Source: Amorphophallus konjac
Taxonomy: Eukaryota > Streptophyta > Magnoliopsida > Alismatales > Araceae
Length of the DNA: 64,000 nt
Direction: 5' to 3'
NCBI GenBank assembly: GCA_022559845.1
Contig: CM040117.1
Span: 15,090,856 to 15,154,855 of the forward strand
The notes below the pieces were generated by a model that was given only the letters and a program-made list of their open reading frames with translations, was not told where the DNA came from and made no database searches. Of this stretch, positions 31,960 through 43,116 are shown one piece after another. Numbering within the stretch: the first letter of the stretch is position 1; each line of letters starts with the position of its first letter. The translations under genes and the position numbers were made by a program.

Positions 31960-34950
31960 TCACTCGGCCGGCTTATCCGCCGGGCCGCCATCATCATCTC
32001 CACCCTCCGGCTTCCTCGCCGGTGGTGCTATGGAGGCACTCTCCTCCTGCTGGCCCCTCTTCGCCCTCTCATTCCTCCGTTGACCAGAGGAGCTAACGAG
32101 GTAGTCTGCCACTGATCCGACACGAGCAGCACTCCTCGGCGCTCTGCTCTGAGAGACGCTCGGCTCCGGTCCTCGGCCCATCATCCGTATGGTCCTCTCC
32201 AAGGTTCGAACCTTGACCTTCATGTCATGGGCCTCGAGTCGCGCAGCTCGTGCCTCGGACCGATATCTCTCGAAGTCTGCTGTCTGCGTTGCCGTCCGCG
32301 TGAGCTCTCCTCTCAATCGGGCCACCTCTGCTCGTAAGACCTCTGCCTCAGTCCGAGCCAGTTTCACCTCGGCCACTGCTGCGGCTAGCTCTCTCGCCTA
32401 TAGTTTGCATTGCATATAGTTAGTCGCATAAACATGAGAATTTGCATAAAGCATAAGCATTTAATTTGCATAAGCATTTAGCATCTTACCCGCTCCGCGA
32501 GGGTGGCCTCCGCCTCCTCGGCCCGGGCAACCGCTCGAGCAAACTCGGCGTCCCGCTTAGCTCTGTCCCCGGCAGGTTGTGAGGACGATGATGGGGCATC
32601 CGGTCCCACTCTTTGGGCTCCCTCAGCCCGCTGCATTTAGAGATCATTGGTCAGTCCATTGCATTCGCGTCATAATCATAAACATAATCATTTAAGTCCA
32701 CGGTTTTAGAGTTTTACCAGAAGCTCCAAAGCGGTGCGGTACTCATCCCGCTGCTGGACGGTGGCGTGGAGTAGCCCCTCGAGCTCGGCTATCCTTCCCT
32801 CGGGGTCTAGCTGCATTAGAAAGTATATGAGTCAGTGCATATAGAATAAAATTTTCATAAAAGAGCATTCAGAGTATAGGGTTTTATTGCATACCGGTCG
32901 TCGGGTACCTCGGTACACCCGATCCCCGTACAGTCGAGCGAAGGCTTTCAAGTACGCCTCATCGCTTTCGTCCCGCTCCTTCACTGCTCTGCCCCGCTTG
33001 TTCCAGTCGTGGACGTACTTCACCTTCCGGGCGCACCAATCTATGTCACCGCTAATTCCCTTCGCTGACTTCCCCGGGCGGTCGTCGTTGTGGCGTGGAA
33101 AGGTCACCTCTGGCTGGTGTAGTCCCCGAGTCCTCAGAATCAGCCGGTAATGAAGAAGCTCGATGATATGGATGCAGTGCAACCATATGTCTCGTCCCCG
33201 GTACGAAAGGGCTGCCTCCACCCATGGCTGTCCCTCGTAGCTCTCGCCTCTGTACGAGGTCCACCTCACCTGAAAGCATGAATCGAATCATCATATAGAA
33301 GCATATAGAAATATTCAAAATCATTTAGAAAGCATTTGTGAGTTCGGGCTTACCGCCGTGTGCGGGAAGGAATCCAAATCGTCCTAGATCGCCCGGGTCA
33401 ATCTGATGATCGACCCCGGGTCCCTTGCGACCACCCATCGCCTCGCGATCGGGATGCGGTCGGTGTGGAGTAGTGTGCCTCGTCCTATGCCCGGGAGGTA
33501 CATGTAGCTCCAGAACTGCATTTAGAAGTTAAGTCAGTAAACTTGCCTGAACATTTGCATAAAATAATAATAGAAGCATTTAAATTGCATTTACCTATAG
33601 AAAAGGTGAGAAGCCGCCCAGCATCGTCTGTCGGTCCGTCGTGCTGAGGGACTCAAACAGGAAGGCCAAGACTGCCGCTCCCCAGGCGTACTTTCCAACT
33701 CTGCCCAAATCCTCGATCATCGGCAGCAACCGGCAGCTGATCACATCTGCCCGAGTCGTGAACAGGAGCTTCCCGAACAGTAGCATCAGGAAGCACCTCA
33801 CGGTGCGATCTCCCTCTGGTCCAGCCTCTGCCGCCACTCGTGGGCGCACCTGGTCAATCACTCTACCCAGATGCTCCTCTGGTAGCTCACCCACGGCTAT
33901 CGCCGCTCCTCTCAGTCCTAGGCTCTCCTGCAGTACTGATCTTGAGAGCTGGGATGACGTCTGCCCCGGTCTGATCAAATCTAGCCCCAGCAGCTCCTGG
34001 GCCATCTCTCGGTAGTTCCTGTAAGTCCATCCTGTCACTGCGGCTCCGTGTACTCGCAGCCCGGCAATCCTCGCCATGCCTTCTAGCGTGGGGATCATGT
34101 GACCCCACGGGAAGATGAATGCTCTGCTGATCGGATCCCACCTCTCGTGCAAGGTGTACAGCAAAGGCGTGTCCATCCTGATCACCTCGATGCTCAGCAC
34201 CTCAGCGAATCCCATCCCGGCCAATCTCTCTCTCTGGTAATCGGGCAGTGCATGGTACACCGCCTGGATCTGAAGCCAGGAGATCCTCGTCCGTCTTTTT
34301 CCCTGCATTCATTTAAGTCATAAGTTAGTCAAATACATCATAAAATCATTGCATAACATTTATAAAATAAAAACAAAACAAAACAAAAAAACTGAATAAT
34401 TGAAAACCTAAAAACAGTTCTGGCCTCTGGTGCATGTAACGGCCCGGGGATGGGGCGGCACATGGCTCTAACGCATCTATAGAGACGCGTTAGGCTTGTG
34501 ACGGCCCCTGGAAGGACCGTCACATTCCCTGCTAAAGGGCGTTTTTCCTTTGCATTCCGTGGCTCTCCCACTTTGGCCAAAAGGCCTACAAATGATCCTA
34601 AAGGGCTCTGAGACCCATTTTCTACCCCCCATTCCCACATGCATTCATACAAAAAACACAAAAAAATTAAAAATTTGAAAATTAGGGCGAAGGCCTACCT
34701 CATGGTCTTGGCCCCTCTTCCTTTTCTTCTCCTGTTCCTTGGGTTCTCCCTCGTCCAGGAAAGTTTCCCCTTGGTCCTCCTCGGCCATTGGAGCCTCTTC
34801 TTCCACCCTTGGAGCTCTCTTCCTCGTTTTCTCTTCCTCCGGCCGTCGTTCCACTTCTCATTCTATCCGGCGGTGAAGGTGGCGAATCGTCTTCTTCTTC
34901 ATCCCTCTTTCCCTCTTCTTCGGTGGCTGAGAGACCTCGTCGCCGGCCAT
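31960..34950 (-). pseudogene. Antisense cargo gene 2: seven-exon PMD protein with coiled coil
   Basis: Minus-strand exons: 34950-34699, 34302-33595, 33515-33354, 33269-32895, 32810-32718, 32630-32490, 32397-31960. Every intron is GT-AG, every exon length is a multiple of three, so all six introns are phase 0; total 723 codons. Branch-point words (CTGAC or CTAAC) lie 15-35 bases before most acceptors. Exon 1 is charged with nuclear-signal-like KKRERGMKKK and EKKRKR. Exon 2-4 give a plant mobile domain: LYTLHERWDPISRAFIFPWG, MIPTLEGMARIAGLRVHG, LLFGKLLFTT, then WSYMYLPGIGRG, HTDRIPIARRW and RDIWLHCIHIIELLHYRL. Exons 5-7 are an Ala/Glu/Arg-rich coiled coil. Three in-frame stops: TGA 34860-34858, TAG 33597-33595 (last codon of exon 2) and TAG 33386-33384; all could come from single transitions. 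Otherwise intact. Confidence 0.78.
34430..34530. repeat. AACGG/CCGTCA motifs in intron 1 of gene 2
   Basis: GTAACGGCCC, CTAACGCATC...GACGCGTTAG and GTGACGGCCCCTGGAAGGACCG (paired with TCAC) lie in the first intron (34698-34303) of the antisense gene. Intron 1 (396 bp) is longer than the other five (79-92 bp), mostly because of this block. Confidence 0.65.
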
Positions 34951-35069
34951 CTCCTTCGGTGGTCGTCGGTGGTCTTGGGGTTTCTCGTTTGGGGTTTTTT
35001 TTGGGGTGCTAAGGCCTGAGTGTTGAATGAATGAGGCCGTGACCGTTCGGTTTATTTTTTTTGAACGCT

Positions 35070-35245
35070 CAGGAAATATGACGGTCTTTCGTCCGACTGT
35101 TATAGTCAATGACGCGTACTATTTTGACCGTTACATGGATTTGAACTGTTTTATTGGAGAATGTGAACCGCCCGATCTCTAACGGCCCTCGTCTGGTCCG
35201 TTGCTTCATATAACGCCCTCTCTTTAGACCGTTACGGCTTGCAAG
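35070..35245. repeat. AACGG/CCGTTA cluster 4, upstream of gene 2
   Basis: ATGACGGTCTTTCGTCCGACTG, TTGACCGTTACA, CTAACGGCCC, TGGTCCGTTG and TTTAGACCGTTACGG. It lies 120-300 bp before the antisense ATG at 34950, where a promoter for gene 2 would be expected. Confidence 0.65.
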
Positions 35246-36199
35246 TTTCTTGATGAATAAAATGGTCCATTTGATGATTGAATGACCACATTTTCTGCCA
35301 TGGCACATATTATTAATGCTTCTAGCACGTATGAATGGTTATGCCTTATTTCATGCTCATGTTATTATTGTCTAACCTCTTTCTCATGAATGAAGTTATA
35401 AACATCACGCTTTGCCGGTCGGGCAGGTAAGTCAGGTATTGTATCTCGTTCCCAAATCCCTTAATGCATTACTATATGTTATCTATGATATATTATCTCG
35501 AGAACCGGCTAGTCATTCATGTGTTCTGGGATCTGATGTTCCCCTTAAACATAAATGATGATGATCTAAGTTCACATGTTTAATCGTTGGATAGGCCGTT
35601 AGGTTGGAAAAGTTTGGGGACGATGGTTCTATCTTGCACACCATGATTGCAGATGGTGTCCTGACCCTGGTTTCTTCAGTCTAGCAATATTATTCTCGAG
35701 TATCTTGTTATTTTATCTTTCTTTGCATTCGTTTTAACGATTTCTTTTTCTTTAGCCCAGAATGCATCATCCGCATATTTGAGCATTCATGATCTTCATC
35801 TATTCAAGGTATCTCAATGATGGTGAATAACTATGTTCTTAATCTCGAATAAGTAGAATCATTCCACTCTGAATTAGAAGGTTTCCTTCGATCTCTCGCT
35901 TGATTTGGTTGGCTGAAGGTTCCTGTCTGGAGTTTAGTCAGTTCTCTTTCCTTTCCGTTGCCTCCGGCGGCTAGCCGTGTTTCCTTTCCTTTGTTGTTAA
36001 TTCCTCCAGACTTGCATCCTTCGGTTGGCTATATCCTTGTGATCAGTTCGGAGTTTTCCATAAAATTCTTATCGCTTGTTGGTAAAGAACGGGTGTCGTT
36101 TACCTTAACGCCCACTTTTTGGTCCACTCCGCTCCACTTCCGCTTCATCTCCATGTTCCATTTTACTTTCGCTTCACCTCTGCTCGCTCCCCTACAAAG
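35246..36199. other. Non-coding 3' region of the Tat element
   Basis: AT-rich sequence leading to the polypurine tract. No gene or repeat array seen. The last 250 bp are C/T-rich (TCCACTCCGCTCCACTTCCGC), as often found before the Tat polypurine tract. Confidence 0.45.
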
Positions 36200-36220
36200 A
36201 GGACGTTAAGGAGGGGCATC
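36200..36220 (+). promoter_or_regulatory. Polypurine tract of the Tat element
   Basis: GGACGTTAAGGAGGGGCATC stands directly before the 3' LTR start TGTTGACACC at 36221. GTTAAGGAGGGGCATC is a common Tat-type plus-strand primer. Confidence 0.85.
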
Positions 36221-37977
36221 TGTTGACACCCGTTTTATGACCAATGAGTTGGGTCATCTCCTTGTTCTATCCATGTGATTCTCCAAAAACATGCTCCATG
36301 TGATGCATCTGTTGACACCCGTTTCCTTCATCAGTTTGAAGCTCATTTTATGGGTCTTCTCTCCTTGGTTGAGTGTGGTTCCTTGTGGCTTTTCATTGGA
36401 TGAAGCTTAGCAAGCTCTTATCAATTTTGATCCTCATTATTTCTAATGGTCCTCTGCATGGGTGTTACATTCTTCTAACGCATTCGCCCTAGGCCGTTAC
36501 TTCTTGAAGAGTCCTAAAATTTGAGGTCTTTGTTTCAATCCTTATCTGTTGGCTTGCCCATTGAATCTAACGGTTTGTCATGCAGTCGTTGCTTTTCTCT
36601 AACGCGTTCATCCTTGGCCGTTACTTTCATTCAAGAGTCCTATTGTTTTGATCTTCTTCCGTTGATCTTATCTTTTTTGAGATGAGGTTAAATGTAACGG
36701 TCTCTCCCGGACGCGTTATTTTCATATGACGGTCTGTCGAGTAGCCGTTACATCCAACAGAGAGTCCTGGCAGTTCAGGCCTTTTCTCTGCTACTCCGTG
36801 GTCGAGATAAGAATTTGAATTGATGATTTCTCTTCCAAATATGATCCTCAGAACCTTCTGTTTGTTTCTATGGACTCTTGGTGATATTATCTTCAAGGAT
36901 TTGCTAAGAGTTATCATCTTTTCTTGCTGGATTATTCTCTGCTCGATCGGAGAGTTTGAGGGCCTATAAATAGCACCCTTAACTTCATGGCCCGAGGAAG
37001 GAAGATCTGGAGTTCGCGTCGAAGTACTGCCGCATTTTGGAGCCACATCTAACCAAGGAGACTTGTCTTTCATGTCCATCTGCTTCACGGTGAAGGGAGT
37101 ATGCGTTCTATTAAGTTTCAAAGTTCATCATTGCATATTGTGTTCTTCCTCCTCCCTCTCATCATAGGCATTGTCCCTCTCATTGTTTCCACGTTCTGCA
37201 TCTGTTTTCATCATCTAAACATCCTTCCTATCTTTTTAAATGCCCAGAGGGGTTAAAAAACCAAAAAACCTCCCCGGTATTCTCCTTTCCTTTTGCATGA
37301 TCTTAAGTTCTTTGAGAATTGATGCTATGCTTGTTTGAAGGGCTAATTTGGGATTGTTTTCTTGTGTTTCACGTTCTTTGGCAGGTTTACAGGTTCACTA
37401 CGCGAGGCCCAAGTCTTCTGGCCGGCTGGAAGATTTGGAGTTCAAAGAATTCATAAGCTATTTCTGTAGGGTTTCTGACGGTCTTGAGAAGACGCGTCAG
37501 GTTCATCTAACGGCTCATCTGGAGACCGTCACATTCCTGTGACGCATGGGGTCTGGACCGTTACATTCGGTTGATCTGCAGATTTCATTGGTTTTCTCTC
37601 TCCCGTGGGCGGGTGCTTCATCCACCTATTTCCAAGGTATTTTCAAGTCTCTGGCTTGTGTTTACTTTGGTGGCGATCACGTTCTTTCTTAGTATTGGGC
37701 ATTAGCTTTCTCTCCATCTCATATCTCTTATTTCCTTTATTTGCTCCACCCTTGCGGCGTGTTTTTATTTGCTCTTGCTCCACGCCCCGGCGTGTGTTTT
37801 TATTTATTCCCCTAATTTAGCTTGATGATTGAGATAGCATGCCCATGCTAGAGCTTGTTCAGGTTGCCTAGGTTCATGGTTCACATGTTCATAGGTTGAT
37901 TGAGATCTTTGATTTTTACTTATCATCTTTGTTACACATCAAAACAAAAAGAAGAAGAGAAGCAAAACAAATCAACA
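36221..37977 (+). mobile_element. 3' LTR of the Tat element
   Basis: Begins TGTTGACACCCG and ends AAATCAACA at 37977, followed by target repeat ATAAT. It differs from the 5' LTR by scattered substitutions, a small insertion near 37190-37205, and a rearranged patch at about 36280-36330 in which GCATCTGTTGACACCCGTTT is present a second time. TATA box at 36965-36972; AACGG clusters at about 36446-36755 and 37476-37566. Confidence 0.93.
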
Positions 37978-37982
37978 ATAAT

Positions 37983-38018
37983 GACTCACAGTGTTGCCAT
38001 CATCAAAAAGGGGGAGAA
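37983..38018 (+). promoter_or_regulatory. Polypurine tract of element P
   Basis: This is the continuation of the copia 3' end broken by the Tat insertion. CATCATCAAAAAGGGGGAGAA directly precedes the LTR start TGTTGAACAC at 38019. Confidence 0.8.
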
Positions 38019-40153
38019 TGTTGAACACATGTGCACCATGATTACTATTATGGTTTTGATGATAGCAACTACTATAAGTCACATTGTGTTTGCATATGAT
38101 GTCATTGTGTATCTGTTTAAGCAGTTTGTCATTTCATCGAACAGGTTGCGGGCATGTACACTGCATTCCAAGTCTATACGTTGGATAAATTCTATACGTT
38201 GGACTAAGTCTGTACGTTGGACACATTCTATGCATTGGACAAAGTCTATACATTGGACGAAGTCTATACGTTGGACAAAGTCTGTACGTTGCTGAATATG
38301 AAGTCTGTACGTTGGCTGCCTAGCACAACTCGAAGTCTATACGTTGCTGCACACAAAGTCTATACGTTGCTGCAGATGAAGTCTGTACGTTGGCTGCATG
38401 CACAACTCAAAGTCTGTATGTTGCACAACACAAAGTCTGTACGTTGCGGCAGATGAAGTCTGTACGTTGTTGCAGATGAAGTCTATACGTTGGCTGCATG
38501 CACAAAACAAAGTCTGTACGTTGCACAAGACAAAGTCTGTACGTTGGCTGCTAGCACAACTCCAAGTCTGTACATTGGTTGATGGCTGCAACACAAGTCT
38601 ATACATTGGCCGTCTACTTCACACGTAAAGTCTATACATTGCGTTCTGTTGTGTTCGTGCATCAAGTTACCAAGTCTGTACGTTCATGAAGCAAGTCTGT
38701 ACAGGCTCATGCATGCTCAAGGTGCAAGGTCTGTACAGAGTTCATACATGCACACAAAGTCTACACGTCCAAGCCTTGATGCAAAGTCTATACAACAACT
38801 ACAAGCTTCATTCAAATAGCCAAGGCCACTGCACAAGATGAGAGTCAAAAGATAAAGATTCAGTTGGTACTTTCTAGACCAACAAGGATGAAGTTACAGA
38901 CATGAACATGCTGCTAATGGACACAAGCGACGGAGCTGAAGCAGCTAACGGACCGACTCGGGCTGGATCGGGGGCTGCCCAGCTGGCGGTCGACCGCCAA
39001 CAGAGGGGCGGTCGACCGCCAGCAGAGGGGCGGTCGACCGCCCCAGCCAGCTGACTCCCGTCTGCAGTTCTATCAGCTGCAGGTCGACCGCCAGCCAGTA
39101 GCGGTCGACCAAAAATCCCAGGGACCGCCCGTTTGCAGATTTCTCAATAGAGGTCGACCGCCAGAAGCCACAGGTCGACTGCCAGCCCCGATGCAGCCAT
39201 CTTTGACTTCGAAATCCACCTCGTGGCCAGCCCCTTTCCATGGATTTCTTTAATCCAAAAGTCACCTAATCACCCACAAATTGTGGATCTGGTCTGAAGG
39301 ATGTCCAAGGACCATTTAAGGTCTATAAAACCAACACATGAGGGGTTGGAAACCCTAATACTTTAAGGCTTCAAGGGAGATCAAGGGAGGCCATTTTCGA
39401 GGTACTGTAGCACCTCCGTGAACAGTGTTTCGGGAGGAAGTTCTTCATCCATCCAAGGTGATTCAAGCTCAGATCTGAAGCCAAGCAATCTCCAACAAAG
39501 CTATATGCACTCAAGGGCAAGAAGGGTGATCAAAGGAAGCTAGAAGGAGCGTATTCCAAGAAGGAAATCAAGCTACTCCGGGAAGAAGCTCTTCATCGAA
39601 TCCTCAAGAGATTCAAGCTCCAGAAAATCTCAGACAAGATCTTTTCTCTTAAGCATATTCTATATCTTGTTTGAGTGTTTTTCATAAGTTGTTCTTTTTC
39701 TATTTCACTCAAACACTTGGTAGTTGAGAATCATCCCTACCAGTGGTTAGTAGGAAGGCAATCGGAAGTTGTCCGATCTGCGGTGTTGACATCCCTACTG
39801 GTGGTTAGTAGGAAGGCAATCGGTGGTTCTCCGATTTACGGTTTGGTGTACTGCACTAGTGAAGCCTCACCGGATTTGGTGAGGGGTGGACGTAGGACTG
39901 GGGATTCAGTCCGAACCACCTTAAAATCCTTTGTGTTGTGGTTTGATTGTGCGATTGATATGTTTTAGATGCATGCTTAGGTTCAATCTCTATATTGTGA
40001 AATCATATTTCTAAGAAAATCATTTTATACATCGCTAAGCTAGTTGTATTCCGTTGCAATTATTTTTAACTAGCCTTATAGAGGGTTGTATTACGAAAAG
40101 AGGGGCAGATCTATTCACCCCTCCCCTCTAGATCCGTTGTCCACTACACAACA
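38019..40153 (+). mobile_element. 3' LTR of element P (full length)
   Basis: Full 2,135-bp LTR from TGTTGAACAC to CACAACA. It matches 4681-6554 from about 38270 on. It contains the AAGTCTRTACGTTG array (38169-38800), a GGTCGACC palindrome cluster (38985-39185, with one more GCGGTCGACCGCC repeat than the left copy), and a TATA box at 39324-39330. Confidence 0.9.
38169..38800 (+). repeat. AAGTCTRTACGTTG array, right LTR of P
   Basis: About 30 copies; the first five or six (38169-38285) are packed every 18-20 bp as GGACAAAGTCTATACGTT and are missing from the truncated left LTR. The rest matches 4682-5215 unit by unit. Confidence 0.88.
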
Positions 40154-42236
40154 AAGACTATAAACCCCATGCATATTCCCTCTCAAAACCACACCCAACC
40201 AAGGGTAGAAACCCTAGGGGTAATGGGGTAAAAGATCACCCCATTCGGACCTTTAAACTCGGAGTTCGAAATCAATCCGGCAAACCCGATCCGGACGTAG
40301 CAGACAAAGTGTCGACCTCTAGGGTCGGCACTCGTATCAACGAGTTCTGCCAAAAAAATGAAATCCAGAATTTAGACAAAAGTGTCGACCCATGGGGTCG
40401 ACCTTTTTTTCACGAGATTCTGTCCTGAGACGAAATCAGGACCCATGGTAAAAAGTGTCGACCCATGGGGTCGACCATTTTTACCGGAGGTTCTGTTTTA
40501 GTTAAAACAGCATAACCCAACATAAAGTGTCGACCTCTAGGGTCGACACTTTTTGTTAGCATATCAGAAATCAATGCAAATAGCATACTGTGAAATTAGT
40601 GTCGACTCCATGAGTCGACACTTTTATTGACATAAGTGAAAACTCAATTATACTCAATTGAAACCTTACAAAACCTCTCCCAAACATTAAAAACAAATTA
40701 CCATGCATTGAAAACAAGGTATTGGAAGAATTAATTCACATTCCACCACAAGCCAATGAAAGTGTTAAACATCTTGAATTTCAAACCACTTCTAGAATTA
40801 ATAACACTCTCAAACCCCCTCTTATGAAAACATGATATAAACCAAATATCCCACAATGAAATGCATTCAAAATTGAATTCTTACCATGATCTCAAAGATA
40901 GAAGGCGATGTATAACTCAATCCTTCACTTTCTAGTTTCCACAACCAATTCACTCAAATCAAACTTACCTTTGGCATTAATGCGAACACTTGGACTTTTA
41001 TCCTTCCTGTCCTGAACCATAGATAGCAATAACAAGTTAAGGAGTTGGATGAATGTTAAAAGAGCAGCTAACACCAAACTTCAGCCTGCATTATGAATCC
41101 CAAATCATAGTTGATGTATACATGCTAAACAAGCATGATCTTTGTAAACTCCATGTAGAGAACCATTTGAAGAGTTGGTTAAATTAGACATTCACAATGC
41201 AATTCAAGTATGCCATTGTCCTGAGTTTCACCATGATCAACATGAGCTTATAGAAAGGTTTAATCCTCTGAAAGGATAGAAGTTTAAACAAACAAAATGC
41301 TTGAACAACTTTCATGAAATCTTCAGTATCAAAATACGTGAGGACACTTAAAAACCCAGCTTTTCTAGGACAAGCAAAAACCAGCTTTGCCAAGCAGTAT
41401 GAGTATGCCACATGACAATTTTTCATCATGATCAAACTTGAGCAAATATCATGCATGAAATAGCACCAGCAGAAGTGTCGACACTTAGTGTCGACACTCT
41501 TCACTGCCTGGACTGTCTGTTGTGCAGACAGCCCATGGCCTAGGGAGGGTCGACCCAAGGGGTCGAGACCTTACCTGTCAGATCTGAAGAGTGGATGATT
41601 ACCACCTTAAGCATCAAGGGTCCAAGGAATATGATAGACTACTCAACAAGAACTTGAAAAAAGAAATGGCTATGCATATACACAAAGCCAGGCAATCATG
41701 AACTATATACATGAAATTCCATCCAGCAAACCATTGAAGACCAGCAAGAATTCCTCAAGAGCTAAACGACTATACTGGACATCCATTTCAAACTAGTGAG
41801 AACAATTCATGAAGCATGAGTAGCAGAGTTGATCATTTTAGTAACATGCTTTATCAAGCCAATGTAAAACCGATAGACATCAATTCAAGACCATTTAAAA
41901 TCTCATGCAGAGTCACGTAAAGAGCATCGTATTGGGATCTGTACAATGAGAGCAAGGAGGCCCAAGCCAAGACAGAACAGCAAAACTGAGACTGTAATAG
42001 CAAGATTCACCAAGAGTCATGGGTATCACAAGAAAACTTCAAACCCTCATGCACAGCATGCATGATTCAACATCAGAAATGTATCCATGAAGGACCATTG
42101 AAGTTCTACCTGCAAAACAAGATATCATCATATTAGCTTATTTATCACGAAGATGCCATTAAGCATAAAACACACAATATATTAGAATCATCAAAACCAT
42201 TGTCAAAGACAATGAGGGGGCGCACAGAACCCAACA
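40154..42236 (-). mobile_element. 5' LTR of element M, truncated
   Basis: On the minus strand it starts TGTTGGGTTC at 42236 and runs to 40154, where the P LTR interrupts it; the CA end and primer site are missing. It carries a cluster of AGTGTCGACC...GGTCGACACT inverted pairs between 40310 and 40625 (at least five) and one at 41476-41498. It abuts chromovirus RT at 42237. Confidence 0.8.
40310..40625. repeat. GTGTCGAC / GTCGACAC palindrome cluster in M LTR
   Basis: Each unit is a hairpin such as AGTGTCGACCCATGGGGTCGAC, with the loop varying (CTCTAGGG, CATGGG, TCCATGA). Units recur every 60-70 bp separated by unlike spacer, often with a trailing TTTTT run. Confidence 0.8.
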
Positions 42237-43116
42237 TTTCTAGTGGTCTATTTTGATGACATCCTCATCTATAGTCAGTCCCAAGAGGCCCACCTTGACC
42301 ACCTTAGGCAAGTTTGCACCGTCCTTCGGCATGAAAGTCTATTTGCCAACCCAGGGAAGTGTCATTTCATGACCAAGTCCATTACCTTCCTAGGATTTGT
42401 AGTCTCTACCAAGGGCGTCTCCATGGACCCCGAGAAGGTCCGAGCTATTCTTGATTGGTCAGAACCCCGCAACCTCTATGAGGTCCGAAGCTTCCACGGG
42501 TTGGCCACTTTCTATAGGAGGTTTATCTGGGGATTCAGCACCATCACCGCCCCCATCACTGATTGTCTCAAAAAGGGGACCTTTGTGTGGACCAAATCAG
42601 CCTCCAAAGCCTTCCAAGAGCATAAGGAGAGGATGACCCAAGCCCCGGTCCTATGCCTACCCGATTTCTCCAAAGTCTTCAAAGTCACATGTGATGCATC
42701 CAGGATAGGAATAGGCGGGATCCTTAGTCAAGAAGGGCACCCCGTGGCCTTCTTCAGTGAGAAGCTATGTGATGCTAGGACAAGATACTCCACATATGAC
42801 AAGGAGTTCTATGCCGTGGTTCAGTCCCTCCGACATTGGAGGCACTACTTGTTGCCCAAAGAATTTGTCATCTTTTTCGACCATGAGGCCCTAAAATATC
42901 TCAACTCCCAGCAAAAGTTGAATGCCCGACATGCCCGCTGGGTTGAGTACATCCAATCCTACACCTTTGTAATCAAACAGAAGGCAGGAAATGAGAACCG
43001 CGCAGCGGATGCACTCAGTAGGAGGATCTCTTTGTTATCCACTATCCATGTGGAGGTTATCGGGTTTGAGAGACTCAAAGAGGAGTACCCTGGCTGCCCT
43101 GACTTTGAGCACAAAC
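42237..43116 (+). pseudogene. Chromovirus pol, RT C-terminus and RNase H (Reina-like)
   Basis: Opens in the RT catalytic box, YFDD at 42249-42260 ([13 protein letters not shown]), because element M inserted one residue block upstream; the rest of RT is left of the window. Then come KCHFM...[21 protein letters not shown], the RT thumb, and RNase H ([31 protein letters not shown]; Asp in CDAS, Glu in YDKEFYAVV, Asp in AADALSRR). No stops before it is cut at 43116 in DFEH. Frame continues at 47048. Confidence 0.9.

Larger units (their letters stand above)
16219..37977 (+). mobile_element. Tat-clade Ty3/gypsy element with antisense cargo genes
   Basis: The element is bounded by 5' LTR 16219-17941 and 3' LTR 36221-37977. 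ATAAT stands directly before it (16214-16218) and directly after it (37978-37982), a perfect 5-bp target duplication; removing element and one copy restores a continuous copia 3' end. Size is 21.8 kb. Clade is given by the RT type, the two RNase H domains, gag type and TGTTGACACC LTR start. Order: LTR, leader, gag, PR, RT-RH-aRH, IN, tandem array, two antisense genes with motif arrays, PPT, LTR. The sense genes have stops and frameshifts, so this copy is not autonomous. Confidence 0.93.
4681..40153 (+). mobile_element. Sirevirus Ty1/copia element 'P' (plus strand, interrupted)
   Basis: LTRs at 4681-6554 and 38019-40153 are closely similar, the first lacking its first ~250 bp. The left LTR is followed by an initiator-Met primer site, gag and pol, and the right LTR is preceded by a polypurine tract, so the pair frames one element. 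The inside is mosaic: after pol come a second LTR of a different subfamily (12397-14951) and a relic of another copia RT (14952-16218), then the Tat insertion (16219-37977). P sits inside element M: gag of M ends at 4680 and LTR of M resumes at 40154. Both the M gag start and the P LTR start are missing at the left junction, pointing to a deletion there. Confidence 0.7.
1..42236 (-). mobile_element. Sirevirus-like Ty1/copia element 'M' (minus strand, interrupted, pol-less)
   Basis: Read on the minus strand, this element runs from its 5' LTR (42236 down to 40154) to a gag remnant (4680 to 3083), a long 3' untranslated region and the 3' LTR (931 down past base 1). Everything from 4681 to 40153 is a later insertion. 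The two LTR pieces match each other closely over about 930 bp (1-931 against 41306-42236). No protease, integrase, RT or RNase H remains between gag and the 3' LTR, so it was non-autonomous or suffered a large deletion. Its right end abuts chromovirus RT at 42237, so it inserted into that gene. The left end and its target duplication lie outside the window. Confidence 0.8.
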
